Shown piece by piece: positions 32,857 to 40,646 of a DNA stretch of 42,134 nt. The translations under genes were made by a program, and so were the position numbers. Origin of the DNA: Syntrophomonadaceae bacterium. Lineage in GTDB: Bacteria; Bacillota; Dethiobacteria; DTU022. The stretch covers positions 1 to 42,134 of the forward strand of contig PWYU01000121.1 of the NCBI GenBank assembly GCA_003567725.1, written 5' to 3'. Under the pieces are notes generated by a model, which worked only from the letters and a program-made list of their open reading frames with translations, did no database searches and was not told the origin of the DNA. Position 1 is the first letter of the stretch, and every line of letters begins with the position of its first letter.

Positions 32857-33729
32857 TTAGGAATCACCATACTTTAGATCGGTCAAAAAGGCTTTAAGCC
32901 CGGAAGACAGATCTTCTCTTCTAAGTGCATATTCAATAGTCGCTTCCAGGAATCCGAGGCGATCACCAACATCATAGCGACGACCTTCAAAAGTATAGGC
33001 CCATACCGGATAATTTTCAGCCAGAGTATTCAAGGCATCTGTAAGTTGAATCTCTCCACCAGAACCCGGCGGTGTATGTTCAAGGATCTCGAATATTTCC
33101 GGCTCTATTATATAGCGCCCCAGCACAGCAAGATCAGTTTTTGCTTCTTCCCGCGCCGGTTTTTCAGTAAGCCGGCTAACCCTGACCACTGAGCTTTCCG
33201 AATCATCAGATTCAACTGCCCCGTATTTATGGATGTGATCAAAACCAACCCGGCGCACTCCTAAAATGGTACTCTGCTTGCGGGTATATACTTCTGCCAT
33301 TTGCCCTATGCATGGAACCCGGGCATGAATCACGTCATCACCAAGCAAAACTGCAAAAGGTTCATTACCAACAAAACGGCGAGCGCAATATACTGCATGC
33401 CCCAGGCCAAGAGGTTCTTTTTGGCGGATAAAAAAAATGTTAGCCATGGTACTGATTTTCTGCATTTCCTCTAATTCTTGCTTTTTGTTTTTCCGATCCA
33501 GTAACAGCTCCAGTTCGATGCTGCGGTCAAAATGATCTTCAATGGACTGTTTATTGCGGCCGGTGATAATCAAGATATCTTCAATGCCGGCTGCAACTGC
33601 TTCTTCAACAACGTACTGGATGGTAGGTTTATCAACAATGGGCAACATCTCTTTGGGTTGGGCTTTTGATGCCGGCAAAAAACGGGTCCCCAGGCCCGCA
33701 GCCGGAATTACTGCTTTTTTGATTATCAT
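32857..33729 (-). CDS. galU: UTP-glucose-1-phosphate uridylyltransferase
   Basis: 290-residue cytosolic enzyme making UDP-glucose for glycolipid and envelope polysaccharide synthesis. Signatures: KKAVIPAAGLGTRFLPASKA with KEMLPIVDKP, the LLGDDVI metal site, and VGDRLGFLEATIEYALRR near the end. Length is standard. It is the first gene of a likely three-gene transcript with the split permease. The ribosome-binding site is weak (GGTGGTGA, 11 bases upstream). It is separated from the MttB-2 gene by 380 bases. Confidence 0.96.
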   Translation of the reverse strand: MIIKKAVIPAAGLGTRFLPASKAQPKEMLPIVDKPTIQYVVEEAVAAGIEDILIITGRNKQSIEDHFDRSIELELLLDRKNKKQELEEMQKISTMANIFFIRQKEPLGLGHAVYCARRFVGNEPFAVLLGDDVIHARVPCIGQMAEVYTRKQSTILGVRRVGFDHIHKYGAVESDDSESSVVRVSRLTEKPAREEAKTDLAVLGRYIIEPEIFEILEHTPPGSGGEIQLTDALNTLAENYPVWAYTFEGRRYDVGDRLGFLEATIEYALRREDLSSGLKAFLTDLKYGDS

Positions 33730-34109
33730 TATTGCAAATCACCACCTGTTATATTTATGACCTTGCTATAAGAAATTCCATAAAACATAACTTTTCCCTT
33801 CCCTTTAACTGTTACAAGCAGGCAGACGCTTAATTGCATAATCCTGATGGGGTAAGCGCTAATAACCCTGCACTTGCCAAGTAGAATTTAGAACAATTTT
33901 TATGCGATTTCTAACAGAAGAAGTTTTGCTGGGCAGGGCCATTTTAAGCAAAGATGATTTTGAAATGATCGGCCTTTTTTAAATTAGCCCGGCAGTTCCT
34001 GCGAAGACAATTCGATTGTTACTGTAACAAAGAGAAGACCAGGCAGGCAAAAAAACCCGATCAGCGTAACAGTTGCTTTAATTTAGAACAGCGGAAAGTT
34101 GCTTTTCAC
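33730..34109. other. spacer with a 15-base palindrome
   Basis: 380 bases between the MttB-2 stop and galU. TTGTTAC-T-GTAACAA (34016-34030) is a perfect 7-1-7 palindrome, and GTAACAG is repeated 50 bases further on. It could be an operator for galU or for an unrecognised leader. A 26-codon rightward frame at 33901-33981 (TEEVLLGRAILSKDDFEMIG) lacks a ribosome-binding site. No classic terminator follows the MttB-2 gene. Confidence 0.45.
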
Positions 34110-35591
34110 TTAACCTGATTCAGTTTCCCAGTGCAGGCCATCTCCTTTTTCTACAGTAACCAGTTCCGGAAACTCTTCCCTCACCCTGGCATCTATTTCA
34201 GGCGGAATAATGGGATCTGAAGGCTCCTGGAGAAATTGTGCAGCCAGCTCTTCTGCCCTTTTCCAGCTGTCTTTGCTGCCGGCATCTAACCAGCGCTGAT
34301 AGGGTTGCCGATCACTGGCCTGCGGCGCAAAGCTTTCAGTACGCATATATTTAATCGTATGTTCTTCACTGAGATAATTACCACCTGGTCCAACTTTGGC
34401 AATAATATCATAAGCCAGGCTGTCCTGGTTAATTTCAATGCCCCGCAAGGTGCGCAGGCAGCTGCCGACAATATCATTGTCAATAATATACTGGGCATAT
34501 GATACAGTAAGGGCCCCGTCAAGCATTCCAAATGCCTCATGAATAAAGTTACCGCCGGCCAAAGCGGCCAGCATGCCTGTAGTTGCGCTCTCATGGGCAG
34601 CCTGTGCATCGGGAAGCTTAGAATCAGTAGTCCCCACGGTTAAATAACAGGGCAAACGGTAATAATGTGCCATCTGGGTAATGGCCGCATTCATCAAGCC
34701 TGACTCAATGCTGCCCATTAAAAAAGACATGGTCCGCATATCCATCGTAATCGGAACAGCGCTGTAAAGGACAGGAGCGCCCGGATTGACCAGCTGGCTG
34801 AGCATAATCCCCATCAGGGCTTCTGCGTTTTGCTGCACCAGGGTGCCGGCCAGGGTAATCGGCGCTGTCGCGCCTGCTGCTGGTGCAGTAGAGGTAGCCA
34901 GAGGCAGCCCGTATCGGGCTACTTCCATAATGTATTCTGCCTGCTCAGCACTTATTTTTAAAGGACTTGTGATAGAAGATATAAAACCAATAAAGGGCCT
35001 GCGTTGGAGTTTTTCCAGGCCTCCAGCAATAATCGAAGCAATTTTTATGGAATCTTCCAAACCTTGCTTACTAAAAATCCCTCCCATGATCGGTTTTCCC
35101 GTATTCAAAAGGGACTGATACCTGGTATTGATATCTACTGTTTCTATGTTAATATCATGGGGATAAAGAGGATTAATGAAAAAATTTAAGTATTCAAGTC
35201 GATCGGCCAGTCTGGCCAGCTCAGCCACATCATGGATCTCACCCGGCCTTTTATTGCGTTCAAGATCTAGCACATAAAGAGCCAAACCACCGGTGCCAAA
35301 ATTAACTTTTTTACCACCTATGGTAATATCATTTCCTTCCTTTCGTCCATAAAAGACAAATTCTGCCGGCGCCTGCTTCACACAGCGGGATACGAGATCG
35401 CGGGTCACATAGATACGGTGCCGCTGGTGATCAACTGTAGCTCCGTTTTTTTCAAATATTTCAAGGGCAGGAGGGTAATTAATTTCAAAACCTACATTTT
35501 CCAAGACCTTGATGGAAGTTTCATGAATCTGACTGATTTCTTTTTCTGTTAGGACATTATAGCCTCCACCTTCATAAGTCAATTTTTCCAT
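34110..35591 (-). CDS. MttB-superfamily corrinoid methyltransferase 2 (non-pyrrolysine)
   Basis: 493 residues from ATG 35591, which follows GGGGGG-ACAGG; the frame extends 19 codons further without a site. It belongs to the trimethylamine methyltransferase superfamily: LENVGFEINYPPALEIFEKN at the start, PAAGATAPITLAGTLVQQNA and GTTDSKLPDAQAAHESATTG in the barrel core. There is no in-frame TAG, so it is of the MtgB-like kind that acts on substrates such as glycine betaine or related quaternary amines rather than trimethylamine. It would transfer a methyl group to the corrinoid protein at 37666-38364. About 25-30 per cent identical by eye to MttB-1, so the two probably differ in substrate. Directly after the CBS gene (54 bases). 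Confidence 0.9.
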   Translation of the reverse strand: MEKLTYEGGGYNVLTEKEISQIHETSIKVLENVGFEINYPPALEIFEKNGATVDHQRHRIYVTRDLVSRCVKQAPAEFVFYGRKEGNDITIGGKKVNFGTGGLALYVLDLERNKRPGEIHDVAELARLADRLEYLNFFINPLYPHDINIETVDINTRYQSLLNTGKPIMGGIFSKQGLEDSIKIASIIAGGLEKLQRRPFIGFISSITSPLKISAEQAEYIMEVARYGLPLATSTAPAAGATAPITLAGTLVQQNAEALMGIMLSQLVNPGAPVLYSAVPITMDMRTMSFLMGSIESGLMNAAITQMAHYYRLPCYLTVGTTDSKLPDAQAAHESATTGMLAALAGGNFIHEAFGMLDGALTVSYAQYIIDNDIVGSCLRTLRGIEINQDSLAYDIIAKVGPGGNYLSEEHTIKYMRTESFAPQASDRQPYQRWLDAGSKDSWKRAEELAAQFLQEPSDPIIPPEIDARVREEFPELVTVEKGDGLHWETESG

Positions 35592-35644
35592 AGTACCTGT
35601 CCCCCCGGCATATATTAATATAAACCCTTTTATTGAAGTACCTG

Positions 35645-36142
35645 TCATTGCTGGTTAATTGTTTCCCATTTTTGCACCATGGCCCTGATTAAATCCGCCC
35701 TGGTAATTATCCCCTTTAAGATGTTATTTTCATCAGTAACGGGAATACGATTAATTGTATTATCGTACATCAGGCGGCTCACTTTGTAAAGAGGGTCATT
35801 TTCTGTAACCCGTATCACATTTGTTGTCATAAGCGTTTCTACGGTAGTAGCAGCGACTAGCTCTATCACTTCCACCCCTCGATGCGTTATATCAACATGC
35901 AGGACCTCTTTACCTTTGGTAAAAACTTGATGAGGGTCTCGCAAAGGCTGGCCGATTATTTGCTGGGTATAACGTAAGATATCTGTTTCAGAAATAATTC
36001 CGATTACTTTATTCTGCTTATCAGTCACCGGCATACCACTAAATCTATTTTCATCCAGAATTTCAGCCGCTCTCTTCAGTGAAGTATCCGCTTTTACGCT
36101 GATCACTGGAGAAGTCATTACATCTTTCGCCAATACCGCCAT
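35645..36142 (-). CDS. CBS-pair protein
   Basis: 165 residues consisting of two CBS domains and almost nothing else: MTSPVISVKADTSLKRAAEI ... GIISETDILRY, then MTTNVIRVTENDPLYKVSRL ... GIITRADLIRAM. Such stand-alone modules bind AMP, ATP or SAM and regulate a partner. The next gene downstream is MttB-2, whose original long frame begins inside this gene's stop region. A SAM- or nucleotide-sensing control of the methyltransferase module is a reasonable guess, not shown. The upstream terminator at 36257-36288 can separate its transcription from the SAM methyltransferase gene. Confidence 0.9.
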   Translation of the reverse strand: MAVLAKDVMTSPVISVKADTSLKRAAEILDENRFSGMPVTDKQNKVIGIISETDILRYTQQIIGQPLRDPHQVFTKGKEVLHVDITHRGVEVIELVAATTVETLMTTNVIRVTENDPLYKVSRLMYDNTINRIPVTDENNILKGIITRADLIRAMVQKWETINQQ

Positions 36143-36256
36143 ATTAATCCCTCCCCTAAAGCTTTTAACTAAATTTTAACAACTGTCAGCGCATATAAAT
36201 GAATTCTTTCTATAGGATGTTATCACCACCTGGTTTACATTCTTAGCCGGCGAATT

Positions 36257-36305
36257 AAAAAAGGCAAGCAAGATTGTTCCTGCTTGCCGATCATCGGACA
36301 ATCTT
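36257..36305 (-). terminator. terminator with competing anti-terminator stem
   Basis: Reading the minus strand: GGCAAGCA and TGCTTGCC form an eight-base stem followed by TTTTTT, a complete intrinsic terminator (36257-36288). Immediately 5', AAGATTGT (36298-36305) plus CC can instead pair with GG...ACAATCTT, which lies in the terminator loop and part of its 3' arm. The two structures exclude each other, the layout of an attenuator. It sits between the SAM methyltransferase gene and the CBS/MttB-2 genes. Confidence 0.65.
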
Positions 36306-36416
36306 AATATACTTCTTAAATAAAATTTATCATAACTATAAGCGCCATTACAAGGGACTTTGCCCTTTAATTTCTTTACACAATGATTGCTTATGATAAA
36401 AATATTTCTAGTGCCG

Positions 36417-37664
36417 TTACTTATTGATCTGGATGATGCCAACTAATCCATGGCCAAGACCGTGTCCCTGCTGAAGATTCATCTCCAGGCTGCGAATGGC
36501 ATATCCAAGTTGAGCTTCGATCAAATCCGCCCTAATATCGCCGTAAAGGCCTTTACTGCCTTCCAGACTCTGCCGCATCACCCGGTAGGCTTTCTCAAGC
36601 GGTTTTATATCAGTTTGCGGCGGGTAGGGCAGCAGTTCCTCGTCACTATCATAATGTTCCATCAGAACCATGGTATAATCGACTAAAGCATTCCAGCTTT
36701 CGGCCAGCCTCTGAAGAACTTCATTCTGCCAATCGAATCCTTCCCTGGGTTTGTAGTCCACTTTAAGATCCGGGAAATAGGTCCTCAAACCGCGCTCAAA
36801 CAGCGAAGAAACCATGAGACGCAGAGGTTGAGGATTGCCGTTATAGGTGCCGGTCTCGATATGTCGGCCCACAAACAGGGAACGGTCGAAAAAGCGTAAT
36901 ACCTTCAGCTCTACTCCGGCTTTACGGGCTGCGCTTTCGAGAATTTTAAAAACTTCAGTCGGCGTCATAAGCCGCAGTGGAAATGAAGACAGCTCTACAC
37001 TATCTCTATCATCCTCAGCATAGAGGTAGTTAATCACATAGTCAATATAGGATACTTCTTCCGGATCGTGGGTCCACAGGTTTTGCCATTCATAAGAATA
37101 GCGGCCGATAAAATCAGCCAGGATCAAGCTTCCGTCATTACCATGCTTGCCCATATCTACAAAGAGCTTTTCTAATTCTTCATTGGTGCAGTGTGACAGA
37201 GTCCCGTAAGATGTAAAGTACAAATCATACGGTTCTTCACCTTCATCTACCGGCAGACCATTGGAAAAGTCTCCTTTGCAAAAATTAACATGCTCATAAT
37301 CGCCAAAGAGGTTTTCAGCTTCTTTAAGCAGCTCGATGCTTAAATCAATGCCCTTATATTGATCCATCATATCGTCTTTAATTAAACGGGTATCGAACTG
37401 CGATAACCTGGCCCCCTTGGCCATTTTGCTGAGCAGGTCATAGCCGTCCCCGGTTCCACATCCTAAGTCATAAAAACGCAACCCTTCTCCGCCTTCATTT
37501 AAATTCTTCTTTACAATATCTTCTATATGGGGCCTGAGGTAGTATTTAGTAATGAAATCTTCGAACTGGGTGCGGACATGGTCGTATTTACAGCGCAGGC
37601 CTCTTACCTGCTCACTATACCTCCCGTGTCTTATCGCCTCAGTATAAGCATTATCGGCATCCAT
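36417..37664 (-). CDS. SAM-dependent methyltransferase in corrinoid operon
   Basis: 415-residue class I methyltransferase. Motif I is FYDLGCGTGDGYDLL (about residues 64-78), with the acidic motif II in GIDLSIELLKEAENLF and the motif IV-like YDLYFTSYGTLSHC. The C-terminal 200 residues are an all-new, partly helical region (FDWQNEVLQRLAESWNALVD, YRVMRQSLEGSKGLYG) that I cannot place. It starts one base after the TAG stop of the corrinoid-protein gene, with GGAGG 11 bases upstream, so the two are expressed together. The substrate could be an amine related to betaine, or it may act in regulation; neither is shown by the sequence. Confidence 0.8.
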   Translation of the reverse strand: MDADNAYTEAIRHGRYSEQVRGLRCKYDHVRTQFEDFITKYYLRPHIEDIVKKNLNEGGEGLRFYDLGCGTGDGYDLLSKMAKGARLSQFDTRLIKDDMMDQYKGIDLSIELLKEAENLFGDYEHVNFCKGDFSNGLPVDEGEEPYDLYFTSYGTLSHCTNEELEKLFVDMGKHGNDGSLILADFIGRYSYEWQNLWTHDPEEVSYIDYVINYLYAEDDRDSVELSSFPLRLMTPTEVFKILESAARKAGVELKVLRFFDRSLFVGRHIETGTYNGNPQPLRLMVSSLFERGLRTYFPDLKVDYKPREGFDWQNEVLQRLAESWNALVDYTMVLMEHYDSDEELLPYPPQTDIKPLEKAYRVMRQSLEGSKGLYGDIRADLIEAQLGYAIRSLEMNLQQGHGLGHGLVGIIQINK

Positions 37665-37665
37665 A

Positions 37666-38364
37666 CTATTTAGTCCCTCCTGCCTGTATTAAATTCTCTG
37701 CAATCCGAATAGCAGCGAAAGCATCTTTTCCATAACCATCTGCTCCAATCTCGGCAGCAAAGTCATCGGAAGTAGGGGCCCCACCGATTATTACCTTAAC
37801 TTTGTCATGAAGTCCTTTTTTGTCTAGCTCTTTAACGACATCTTCCATATTAGTCATAGTTGTATTTAACAAAGCCGACAGCCCGATCAAGTCAGCATTT
37901 TCTTCTTCGGCCGCTTCAACTATTCGAGCAGCAGGCACATCAATGCCCATATCTACTACATTAAACCCGGCTCCTTTAAGCATAATAGAAACCAGGTTCT
38001 TCCCAATATCATGCAGGTCTTTTTCAACCGTAGCCATAATAACTTTCCCTTTGCCACCACTCCCGCCTTCGCTGGCAAGGTGCGGTTCCATCACGGTCAT
38101 ACCTGCTTCAACAGCTTCTGCTGCAGTAAGCATATCCGGGATAAAATACTCACCAGTTTCATATTTTTCCCCAACCTGCTCCATGCCTTTGCTCAGGCCT
38201 TCGAGCAGAATCGTATTGGTATCGATCCCGTTATCCAGGGCTTCCTGGACCAGTTCTGCCACCCCGGGTTCTCCAATGTAATCTTCTTCTATGCCTTCAT
38301 CATCTTTATTACGACGTCCCTGCAGGACATTTTCCACAATTCGTTCTATTATTTTATCACCCAA
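37666..38364 (-). CDS. MttC-like corrinoid protein
   Basis: 232-residue cobalamin-binding methyl carrier. An N-terminal helical cap (residues about 28-95: GLSKGMEQVGEKYETGEYFI) precedes the B12 domain. The lower axial ligand His118 is in the DxHxxG motif (DLHDIG, 116-121), with GLSALL and GGAPTS completing the base-binding signature. It would accept methyl groups from MttB-1 or MttB-2 and deliver them to a tetrahydrofolate methyltransferase, not found here. GGAGG is about ten bases before the ATG. An extra acidic stretch (DDEGIEEDYIGEP) after residue 20 is longer than usual. Stop is TAG, so amber is not recoded here. Confidence 0.95.
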   Translation of the reverse strand: MGDKIIERIVENVLQGRRNKDDEGIEEDYIGEPGVAELVQEALDNGIDTNTILLEGLSKGMEQVGEKYETGEYFIPDMLTAAEAVEAGMTVMEPHLASEGGSGGKGKVIMATVEKDLHDIGKNLVSIMLKGAGFNVVDMGIDVPAARIVEAAEEENADLIGLSALLNTTMTNMEDVVKELDKKGLHDKVKVIIGGAPTSDDFAAEIGADGYGKDAFAAIRIAENLIQAGGTK

Positions 38365-38419
38365 AACTAAAACTCCTCCTTGCTTATTTTTACTTTTGCA
38401 AGAGCCACTTAGCCCTTTT

Positions 38420-38452
38420 GCTTAAACACGCAATTTTATAAACGGTTTAAGC
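38420..38452 (-). repeat. intercistronic hairpin between MttB-1 and corrinoid genes
   Basis: Perfect eight-base arms GCTTAAAC (38420-38427) and GTTTAAGC (38445-38452) around a 17-base AT-rich loop, in the 131-base gap between the two genes. No T-run follows, so it is more likely an RNA stability or processing hairpin than a terminator. Confidence 0.5.
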
Positions 38453-38495
38453 ATAATCAGTTTTAAGACACATAAATAGCAGTCTTTCAGCATAA

Positions 38496-40031
38496 TTATT
38501 TCGAGTATGGGTTTAGCCGAGGCAGCAACCCGGGAATTTTTTCAAAAATACTTTTGCAAACATCTTCCGGCAGGTACTTCGGTTCGACCTGCTCCAGCTC
38601 TTTCATTTTTTCATGAGCTACCAGTAAAGTATGATCCTGATCTTCAGAGTCACCTTCAAATGGAAAACCGGGAAATATTTCGCCTCTACGCAGCATTTTT
38701 CTCGCATAGCGGGCATATAGTTTGTAAGGGCTTGCCATTACTTCGCCAATCATACTTTTAATCCTGTCTGCATCTTGTGGTTCAATTTTACTTCCTGCAT
38801 ATAGTGCTTTAACCATCCCAATTTGATGGTTTTCTAAGACAGCCTGCTCCGGGCTAAAGGTTTGAGTTTTATCCAGCAAACCAAAAGCATAATGAACTAA
38901 ATCGGGAGCTGAAGAAGGCACTGAAGTATATGTAAACATCTTTTCTACCGCCGCCTGAACTCCCGGAATTTTTGCATCTGCAACTCCTGCAGTAGAGTAA
39001 CAGGGGACCTGGTAATAGCGCGCCATCTGGGCACAGTCAATATTGTAATGGCAAAACTCGGGCACACCATACATATCATGAAGATCATCCATACGAGCCC
39101 GCACAGGCACAGCCCCGTATATAACAGGAGCTCCCGGATTGCTTAGCTGGTTTATTGCTATACCGGCCAAAACTTCTGCATTAACCTGTGCCATCATGCC
39201 AAACTCCTCAATTGGGGCTGTAGAGCCACCCTGGGGAGAAGTTGAGATAATAACAGGTAAATTTTTGCGAGAAATTGCCATAAGCTTTTCAGCGGTTTCA
39301 TCAACTACTTGTAAGGGGCTTTTAATTACGCTGGTTATAAAAGTAATCAGTGGATTCTTTAGCAATTCTTCTTTTCCGCCAGCTATTAATTCTGCCATAT
39401 CAATAACTTTTTCAAGCTGATCCAGGCTGGATATTCCGCTTACTATCGGTTTGGTAGTATGATTAAGTGCGGCAAAAAACATATTAACATCTTTATTTTC
39501 ACCAGTAATATCAGAATCCTGAACATTCACATTACGTAAGAAAAAATCAAGATTTTCCAGTTGTTCCGACAAATGTGCTGAACGGCAAAGATATTCTAAA
39601 TTCCCGCGATTCTTTTTCATCACCGGGAATACTTCTTCTCTGCCATCGATTTTTGAAACAAATGTCTCTGCCTCAATTTCTAACCAGTAATTAGTTTCCG
39701 ATCCGGTGCCAAAGTGAACCCTTGTCCCTTCAGCTTCCATAACAATTTTATTTTCAGGATCTCTTGCTCCAAGAACAACTTTCGAAGGGGCTGTATCCAG
39801 GGCCTGCTTTATGATTTTTTCAGGAATACTAACCCACCAGGCATCGTGTTCACCTTCACGGGTCGCTTTCACTTTTGCCCCAGCTTTTTCCAACATAGTT
39901 ACACATTCTTGATTGTAACAAAGAATGCCCGGGTTTTCTAAAAGATCCAGCGATGTTCGATGGACTAATTCAATCTGCTCCCGGTTCAAACGCTCATACG
40001 GTTTAGTTACATCTACTCCTCTTTGACTCAA
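38496..40031 (-). CDS. MttB-superfamily corrinoid methyltransferase 1 (non-pyrrolysine)
   Basis: 511 residues. Family pieces: HRTSLDLLENPGILCYNQEC, FGTGSETNYWLEIEAETF, TSPQGGSTAPIEEFGMMAQV, and YSTAGVADAKIPGVQAAVEK in the barrel. There is no in-frame TAG, so like MttB-2 it is a non-pyrrolysine type with a quaternary-amine substrate. It is the first gene after the terminator at 40535-40570 and so probably the operon leader. The start is the TTG at 40031: an in-frame TGA lies close upstream, and no ATG is usable. The ribosome-binding site AAAGGAGGTG is 31 bases away across a hairpin (see 40029-40072). The second-half tail, FPGFPFEGDSEDQDH, is acidic. Confidence 0.9.
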   Translation of the reverse strand: MSQRGVDVTKPYERLNREQIELVHRTSLDLLENPGILCYNQECVTMLEKAGAKVKATREGEHDAWWVSIPEKIIKQALDTAPSKVVLGARDPENKIVMEAEGTRVHFGTGSETNYWLEIEAETFVSKIDGREEVFPVMKKNRGNLEYLCRSAHLSEQLENLDFFLRNVNVQDSDITGENKDVNMFFAALNHTTKPIVSGISSLDQLEKVIDMAELIAGGKEELLKNPLITFITSVIKSPLQVVDETAEKLMAISRKNLPVIISTSPQGGSTAPIEEFGMMAQVNAEVLAGIAINQLSNPGAPVIYGAVPVRARMDDLHDMYGVPEFCHYNIDCAQMARYYQVPCYSTAGVADAKIPGVQAAVEKMFTYTSVPSSAPDLVHYAFGLLDKTQTFSPEQAVLENHQIGMVKALYAGSKIEPQDADRIKSMIGEVMASPYKLYARYARKMLRRGEIFPGFPFEGDSEDQDHTLLVAHEKMKELEQVEPKYLPEDVCKSIFEKIPGLLPRLNPYSK

Positions 40032-40072
40032 TCTGCCAGCCCGGTATTGTCACCGGGCTGTTCACCTCCTTT
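40029..40072 (-). promoter_or_regulatory. hairpin between ribosome-binding site and TTG start of MttB-1
   Basis: AAAGGAGGTG (minus strand of 40063-40072) is a perfect ribosome-binding site. Then come AGCCCGGT and ACCGGGCT (40052-40059 and 40038-40045) with a six-base loop, then GGCAGA and TTG. If the eight-base stem forms, the effective spacing falls from about 31 to about 12 bases, allowing initiation. If it melts, translation should drop. So the stem may be needed for, or may tune, translation. Confidence 0.65.
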
Positions 40073-40319
40073 AGTTACTGTACTTTCTCGAAAACCCATA
40101 AATTAAGTTCCGAGAGGCTGATCCTTAAATCACATCTGGAACATTTTAAATAGAAAGACTGTAAAACACCGGCTTTAAAATAAAAAAACCGTATTAAATC
40201 GTTCAGGGCGCGCCTGATTTTGATTGTTATACGGATGTTTTGTAATTTCTTCTAAAATTATCCGGCCCGTTAACCGGAGGCGCTTTCTTATTCCTGCCAG
40301 TTTCTTTAACAGTCCATAT

Positions 40320-40344
40320 GCTATTATTATGTCATAATAATAGC
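40320..40344. promoter_or_regulatory. 25-base perfect palindrome, probable operator
   Basis: GCTATTATTATG (40320-40331), a central T, and its exact complement (40333-40344). GTCCAT/ATGGAC arms flank it at wider spacing. It lies in the 460-base region (40073-40534) between the MttB-1 start and the bidirectional terminator, which otherwise holds no convincing gene. A 24-codon rightward frame beginning at 40365 is not supported. No clear promoter could be assigned. Confidence 0.6.
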
Positions 40345-40534
40345 GTTCTTGCAAAAGGGAAGATGGACAGTATTATGAAGGATAGCAATACTATGTTTAG
40401 GATTAGCCAATTAATCACAACTCATATCTACAAATAGGCCACACAATCATGCTCCATTGTTATTATACGTAAATTTAAGCAAGCCAGCTGTAATCACTTA
40501 ACAAATAAACCCTGAATTAAGGCGGGCACTTAAA

Positions 40535-40570
40535 GTTAAAAAGAAGGCTGTTTACAGCCTTCTTTTTAAC
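40535..40570. terminator. perfect 16-bp hairpin terminator
   Basis: GTTAAAAAGAAGGCTG (40535-40550) and its exact complement (40555-40570) with loop TTTA. The arms carry A5 on one side and T5 on the other, so it can end transcription in either direction. It lies 77 bases after the stop codon of the betaine-binding protein gene. Confidence 0.9.
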
Positions 40571-40646
40571 AAATAAAAGACATCCTTCTCTCGAATTTCT
40601 AAAAATCAAACCCTTTCAGACACAGTTTCAGTAAAACCCTTACCGC

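Noticed and set aside
33901-33981. 26-codon rightward frame ending KDDFEMIGLF
   Set aside because: No ribosome-binding site, very short, and opposite to the transcription of the area.
36176-36442. Leftward 88-codon frame over the attenuator
   Set aside because: It overlaps the end of the SAM methyltransferase gene and runs through the terminator hairpin; its composition is not protein-like.
34110-40031. Pyrrolysine-containing trimethylamine methyltransferases
   Set aside because: Neither MttB gene has an in-frame TAG, and TAG is used as an ordinary stop in at least three genes of the window, including the corrinoid-protein gene.
40365-40439. 24-codon rightward frame beside the 25-base palindrome, starting with ATG after AAAAGGGAAG
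   Set aside because: It resembles the first residues of a small regulator (MFRISQLI) but stops at once. There is nothing to support translation.
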